Part shown: positions 46,165 through 49,327 of the stretch, in pieces
Position numbering within the stretch: position 1 is the stretch's first letter
Layout of the letters: each line of letters opens with the position of its first letter
Assembly: GCF_001304695.1 (NCBI RefSeq)
Contig: NZ_JFAQ01000164.1
Location: 1-49,327 of the forward strand
Reading direction: 5' to 3'
Source: Xanthomonas axonopodis
GTDB lineage: Bacteria; Pseudomonadota; Gammaproteobacteria; Xanthomonadales; Xanthomonadaceae
Length of the DNA: 49,327 nt
Made by a program: the position numbers and the translations under genes
Notes under the pieces: generated by a model
The model's database searches: none
The model's input: only the letters and a program-made list of their open reading frames with translations
What the model was told of the DNA's origin: nothing

Positions 46165-48879
46165 ATGAACGAGTACCGCAGCAGTCTTGTGTTCGCTACC
46201 CCCGATCTTGCCTTGCGCGACGATGTGCGTCGGCTCGGTGCACTGGTGGGTGATCTGCTCGCCGAGCAGGTCTCTGCGGAATTCCTCGATGAAATCGAAC
46301 GCGTGCGCACCACCGCCATTTCGCGCCGCGAAAGCGATGCACCACCCTCCACGCTGAGCGAACAACTCATCGGGCGCGAGCCGCGCGACGCCGAAGCGCT
46401 GGTGCGCGCCTTCAGCACCTATTTCCAGGTAGTCAATATCGCCGAGCGCGTGCATCGCATCCGCCGCCGCCGCGAATACCAGCGCAGCGGCACCGACACG
46501 CCGCAGCCCGATGGCCTGCACGACGCATTGCGCCGGCTCAAGGCGCAGGGCGTGACCCTGGACGAACTCAGCCAGTGGTTGCCGCGCATCGATGTGGAGC
46601 CGGTGTTCACCGCACATCCCACCGAGGCGGTGCGGCGCGCGCTGCTGGAAAAAGAGCAGCTGATGGTCGCCAGCCTGGTGGACAACCTGGACGGCATGCG
46701 CACGCCCAACGAACGCGCCAGCGATGCCGCGCGCTTCCGCATGGCCTTGACCGCATCGTGGCAGACCGCCGATTCCTCGCCGGTGCGTCCCACCGTGGAC
46801 GACGAGCGCGAGCATGTGGGCTTCTATCTCACCCAGGTGCTCTACCGCATCATCCCGGTGATGTACGAAACGCTGGAACACGCCATCGAACAAACCTACG
46901 GCAGCGTGCAGGCCCTGCCGCGCCTGCTGCGTTTCGGCACCTGGGTGGGCGGCGACATGGACGGCAATCCCAATGTGGATGCCAACACCATCGCCGGCAC
47001 GCTGGACGCGCAGCGGCGCGCGGTGCTGGACCGCTATCAAAAAGAACTCTGGCAGCTGGCCAGCCTGCTCAGCCAGTCGACCACGCTGGTGCAGGTCAGC
47101 CCCGAACTCACCGCACAGCTGGAACGCTATCGCGCGCTGCTGCCCGAGGCCGCCGCGCGTTCGCGCCCGCGCCATGGCGACATGGCGTACCGCTTGCTCA
47201 ACGACCTGATGCGCGCACGGCTGCAAGCCACCGTGGACGATGCCGAAGGCGCCTATGCGGCTCCATCGGAGCTCGAACATGATCTGCAGTTGATTCTGGA
47301 CAGCCTGCAGGCCAACAAGGGCCTACATGCTGGGTGGTTCGCGGTACGACGGCTGTTGTGGCGCGTGCGTAGCTTCGGGTTCCATCTGGCGCGGCTGGAC
47401 GTGCGCCAGGAATCGAGCGTGCATGCGCGCGCGGTGGCCGATACCCTTGGCCAGACCGACTGGGACGCGCAGGAAGCCACCCAGCGCGCTGCCGTGCTCG
47501 GCCCGTATGCCGCAGGGCAGGAGCCCTTGCCGCGCTTGGACGATGAAGGCAATGCACGGTTGGATGCGGTATTTGCCGCGCTTGCCGATGCACGTACCCG
47601 CCATGGCGCCGATGCACTGGGCAGCTACATCATCTCAATGGCGCACAACCGCGCCGACGTGTTGACCGTGCTGGCACTGGCGCGGCGTGGCGGCTTGGTC
47701 GACGACGCCGGCGCGGTGCCGCTGGATATCGTGCCGCTGTTCGAAACCGTGGACGATCTGCGCGGCGGCACCGGCACCGTGCAGGACCTGCTGGCCGACC
47801 CGGTGTATCGCCAGCATCTGGCTGCGCGCGGCGATACGCAGATGGTGATGCTGGGCTATTCGGACAGCGGCAAGGACGGCGGCATTGCCGCCTCGCGCTG
47901 GGGCCTGCAACGCGCGCAGGTGGAACTGCTGGAAGCCGCTGCCGATCTGGGCGTGCGGTTGACGTTTTTCCACGGCCGCGGCGGTTCGATCGCACGCGGT
48001 GGTGGCAAGACCAGCCGCGCGCTGGATGCCGCACCGCGCGGCAGCGTCGATGGCCGCCTGCGCGTCACCGAGCAGGGCGAGGTGATCCACCGCAAGTACG
48101 GCATCCGTGCATTGGCGTTGCGCTCGCTGGAGCAGATGACCGGCGCAGTGCTGCTCTCGAGCCTGCGCCCGCGTGCGCCCGAGCCGCGCGAGGCGCGCTG
48201 GCGCCCGGTGATGGATCTGGTGGCCGAGCGCAGCACGGTGGCCTACCGCGCCTTCGTCGGTGCGCCGGACTTCATGCAGTACTTCCGCCTGGCCACGCCG
48301 ATCGATGTGATCGAGCGCATGACGCTGGGCTCGCGGCCCTCGCGCCGGCTGGGCCAGGATGCCGCGTTGTCGAATCTGCGCGCGATTCCGTGGGTGTTTG
48401 CGTGGAGCCAGGCGCGTGCGGTGATTCCGGGCTGGTACGGGGTGGGCAGTGGTCTGCAGGCGGCGGTGGATGCCGGGCATGAAGACACCTTGCGCGAAAT
48501 GGCGCAGGACTGGCCGTTCTTCCGCACCTTCCTGGACGATATCGCCATGGTGTTGTCCAAGGGCGATCTGAACATCGCCGAGTTGTTCTCGCGCTTGTCC
48601 GGCGACCTGCACACGCGGTTTTTCCCGCTGATTCGCGACGAACTGGCGGTGACCAAGGGCTGGGTGAAGGCGCTGCTGCAACAACAGTCGCTGTTGCAGC
48701 ACGACCCGCGGCTGGCGTTGTCGATCCGTTTGCGCAATCCCTACATCGACCCGATCAGCGTGCTGCAGGTGGATCTGCTGCAACGCTGGCGCGCCACCGA
48801 TGGTGAAGACGAAGAGCTGTTGCGCGCCTTGGTAGCCTGCGTCAATGGGGTTTCGCAAGGCGTGCAGAACACCGGCTGA
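46165..48879 (+). CDS. ppc: Phosphoenolpyruvate carboxylase
   Basis: Anaplerotic enzyme that makes oxaloacetate from phosphoenolpyruvate and bicarbonate. It has 904 residues. Conserved stretches are [11 protein letters not shown] (catalytic His), the [14 protein letters not shown] loop, [17 protein letters not shown] (catalytic Lys), [34 protein letters not shown] and the conserved C-terminal QNTG. ATG 46165 starts [10 protein letters not shown]. It is transcribed alone. Confidence 0.98.
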   Translation: MNEYRSSLVFATPDLALRDDVRRLGALVGDLLAEQVSAEFLDEIERVRTTAISRRESDAPPSTLSEQLIGREPRDAEALVRAFSTYFQVVNIAERVHRIRRRREYQRSGTDTPQPDGLHDALRRLKAQGVTLDELSQWLPRIDVEPVFTAHPTEAVRRALLEKEQLMVASLVDNLDGMRTPNERASDAARFRMALTASWQTADSSPVRPTVDDEREHVGFYLTQVLYRIIPVMYETLEHAIEQTYGSVQALPRLLRFGTWVGGDMDGNPNVDANTIAGTLDAQRRAVLDRYQKELWQLASLLSQSTTLVQVSPELTAQLERYRALLPEAAARSRPRHGDMAYRLLNDLMRARLQATVDDAEGAYAAPSELEHDLQLILDSLQANKGLHAGWFAVRRLLWRVRSFGFHLARLDVRQESSVHARAVADTLGQTDWDAQEATQRAAVLGPYAAGQEPLPRLDDEGNARLDAVFAALADARTRHGADALGSYIISMAHNRADVLTVLALARRGGLVDDAGAVPLDIVPLFETVDDLRGGTGTVQDLLADPVYRQHLAARGDTQMVMLGYSDSGKDGGIAASRWGLQRAQVELLEAAADLGVRLTFFHGRGGSIARGGGKTSRALDAAPRGSVDGRLRVTEQGEVIHRKYGIRALALRSLEQMTGAVLLSSLRPRAPEPREARWRPVMDLVAERSTVAYRAFVGAPDFMQYFRLATPIDVIERMTLGSRPSRRLGQDAALSNLRAIPWVFAWSQARAVIPGWYGVGSGLQAAVDAGHEDTLREMAQDWPFFRTFLDDIAMVLSKGDLNIAELFSRLSGDLHTRFFPLIRDELAVTKGWVKALLQQQSLLQHDPRLALSIRLRNPYIDPISVLQVDLLQRWRATDGEDEELLRALVACVNGVSQGVQNTG

Positions 48880-49327
48880 CCTCGAACCTCGGTCGGAGCG
48901 CTGCACCCAGCGGCAGACGGTCTCTGAGATGACAGGACAACGTTGTCCGATCATGCCGGCATGACGACCGCTCGCCCCGATGCCGCGTTGCGCTGTCTGG
49001 CAGATGCTCGATGCTGCCGACGCGGTGTTCAGCGAACGCCGCGTCAATGCCCCGCTGGCATTGGTGGTCGCGCGCGCCGGTCCGGGGCGCGCCACCCTCG
49101 TACCGGATTTCCGAACCGACTTGCCAGTGACCGCGCTGGTGGCACGTGGGCCGTGGACGGCCTGAAACGGCGGCTCACTGGTCTGGCCGGCTGCGCGGAT
49201 GGCTTGGCAGTCCCGCTGCCCGATGCGGTCGAACAGATTGCCCAATCGTTGGCGTTGGTGGATTTCTGGCGTTCGATCAAACGCGCGCACCCGGCAATGC
49301 AAGCCGCCGTCTTCGGGCTTGGCCCGC
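48880..49327 (+). other. Right-edge region with a protein-like, apparently split frame
   Basis: Two adjacent forward frames look protein-like. The first reads QMLDAADAVFSERRVNAPL to VTALVARGPWTA and stops near 49165. The second, from about 49153, reads VDGLKRRLTGLAGCADGL to FWRSIKRAHPAMQAA and is open to the window edge. They may be one gene with a frameshift near 49155, continuing outside the window. I do not recognise the family. No ppc terminator is evident. Confidence 0.3.

Noticed and set aside
47635-49302. Reverse-strand open frame of 555 codons opposite the ppc 3' end
   Set aside because: Antisense to conserved ppc sequence and Arg/Gln/His-rich; no domain.

Overview
The window is chromosomal DNA from a GC-rich gammaproteobacterium of the Xanthomonadaceae, almost certainly Xanthomonas. 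This rests on protein-level recognition of the dcw genes, the order lpxC-dciA-M23 peptidase-secA-Nudix/ThiE fusion, a sedolisin-type protease, a glutamyl-endopeptidase-like S9 enzyme, and intergenic repeats built on GGGATTCGGGATT / AATCCCCAATCCC. No search was run, so the species is not fixed.

Left part (1-24.7 kb): after a frameshifted NRDE/TANGO2-type gene comes the complete division and cell wall (dcw) cluster on the + strand: mraZ, rsmH, ftsL, ftsI, murE, murF, mraY, ftsW, murG, murC, ddlB, ftsQ, ftsA, ftsZ. Most neighbours overlap by 4 nt (ATGA/GTGA), so translation is probably coupled. The leader has a perfect DnaA box, a sigma-70-like promoter and a 10-bp-periodic MraZ operator. Then follow lpxC (lipid A), dciA (helicase loader, opposite strand), a LytM/M23 peptidase, secA and a Nudix/ThiE-like fusion. 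Six paired repeats lie in this half; three have been captured as C-terminal tails of RsmH, MurG and FtsQ.

Middle part (24.7-37.2 kb): a looser accessory region with a DUF4124 protein, metF, a clan GH-A glycosidase, a quinone oxidoreductase, an S53 protease broken by two frameshifts (one in a GGCAT repeat), a decayed VOC protein, a sugar dehydrogenase of the Gfo/Idh family, a secreted GH13 alpha-amylase, and DUF2058 and DUF3228 proteins.

Right part (37.2-49.3 kb): the most interesting locus. A 26-codon gene (40420-40340, - strand), with a strong Shine-Dalgarno site, encodes a peptide ending Y-I-Y-I-Y. It is followed on the same strand by a cytochrome P450 and two sulfotransferases of different families, which overlap by 4 nt. 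A methyltransferase gene with a 1-nt frameshift diverges from it. The layout resembles cittilin- and biarylitide-type RiPP clusters, in which a P450 crosslinks tyrosines of a tiny precursor; sulfotransferases would be a new tailoring step. Beyond this lie ahcY with a canonical SAH riboswitch, a secreted S9 peptidase, ppc, and an incomplete frame at the right edge.

All disrupted frames I found are in accessory genes; the dcw, secA, ahcY and ppc frames are intact. This points to real gene decay rather than poor sequence, but read-level checks are needed.
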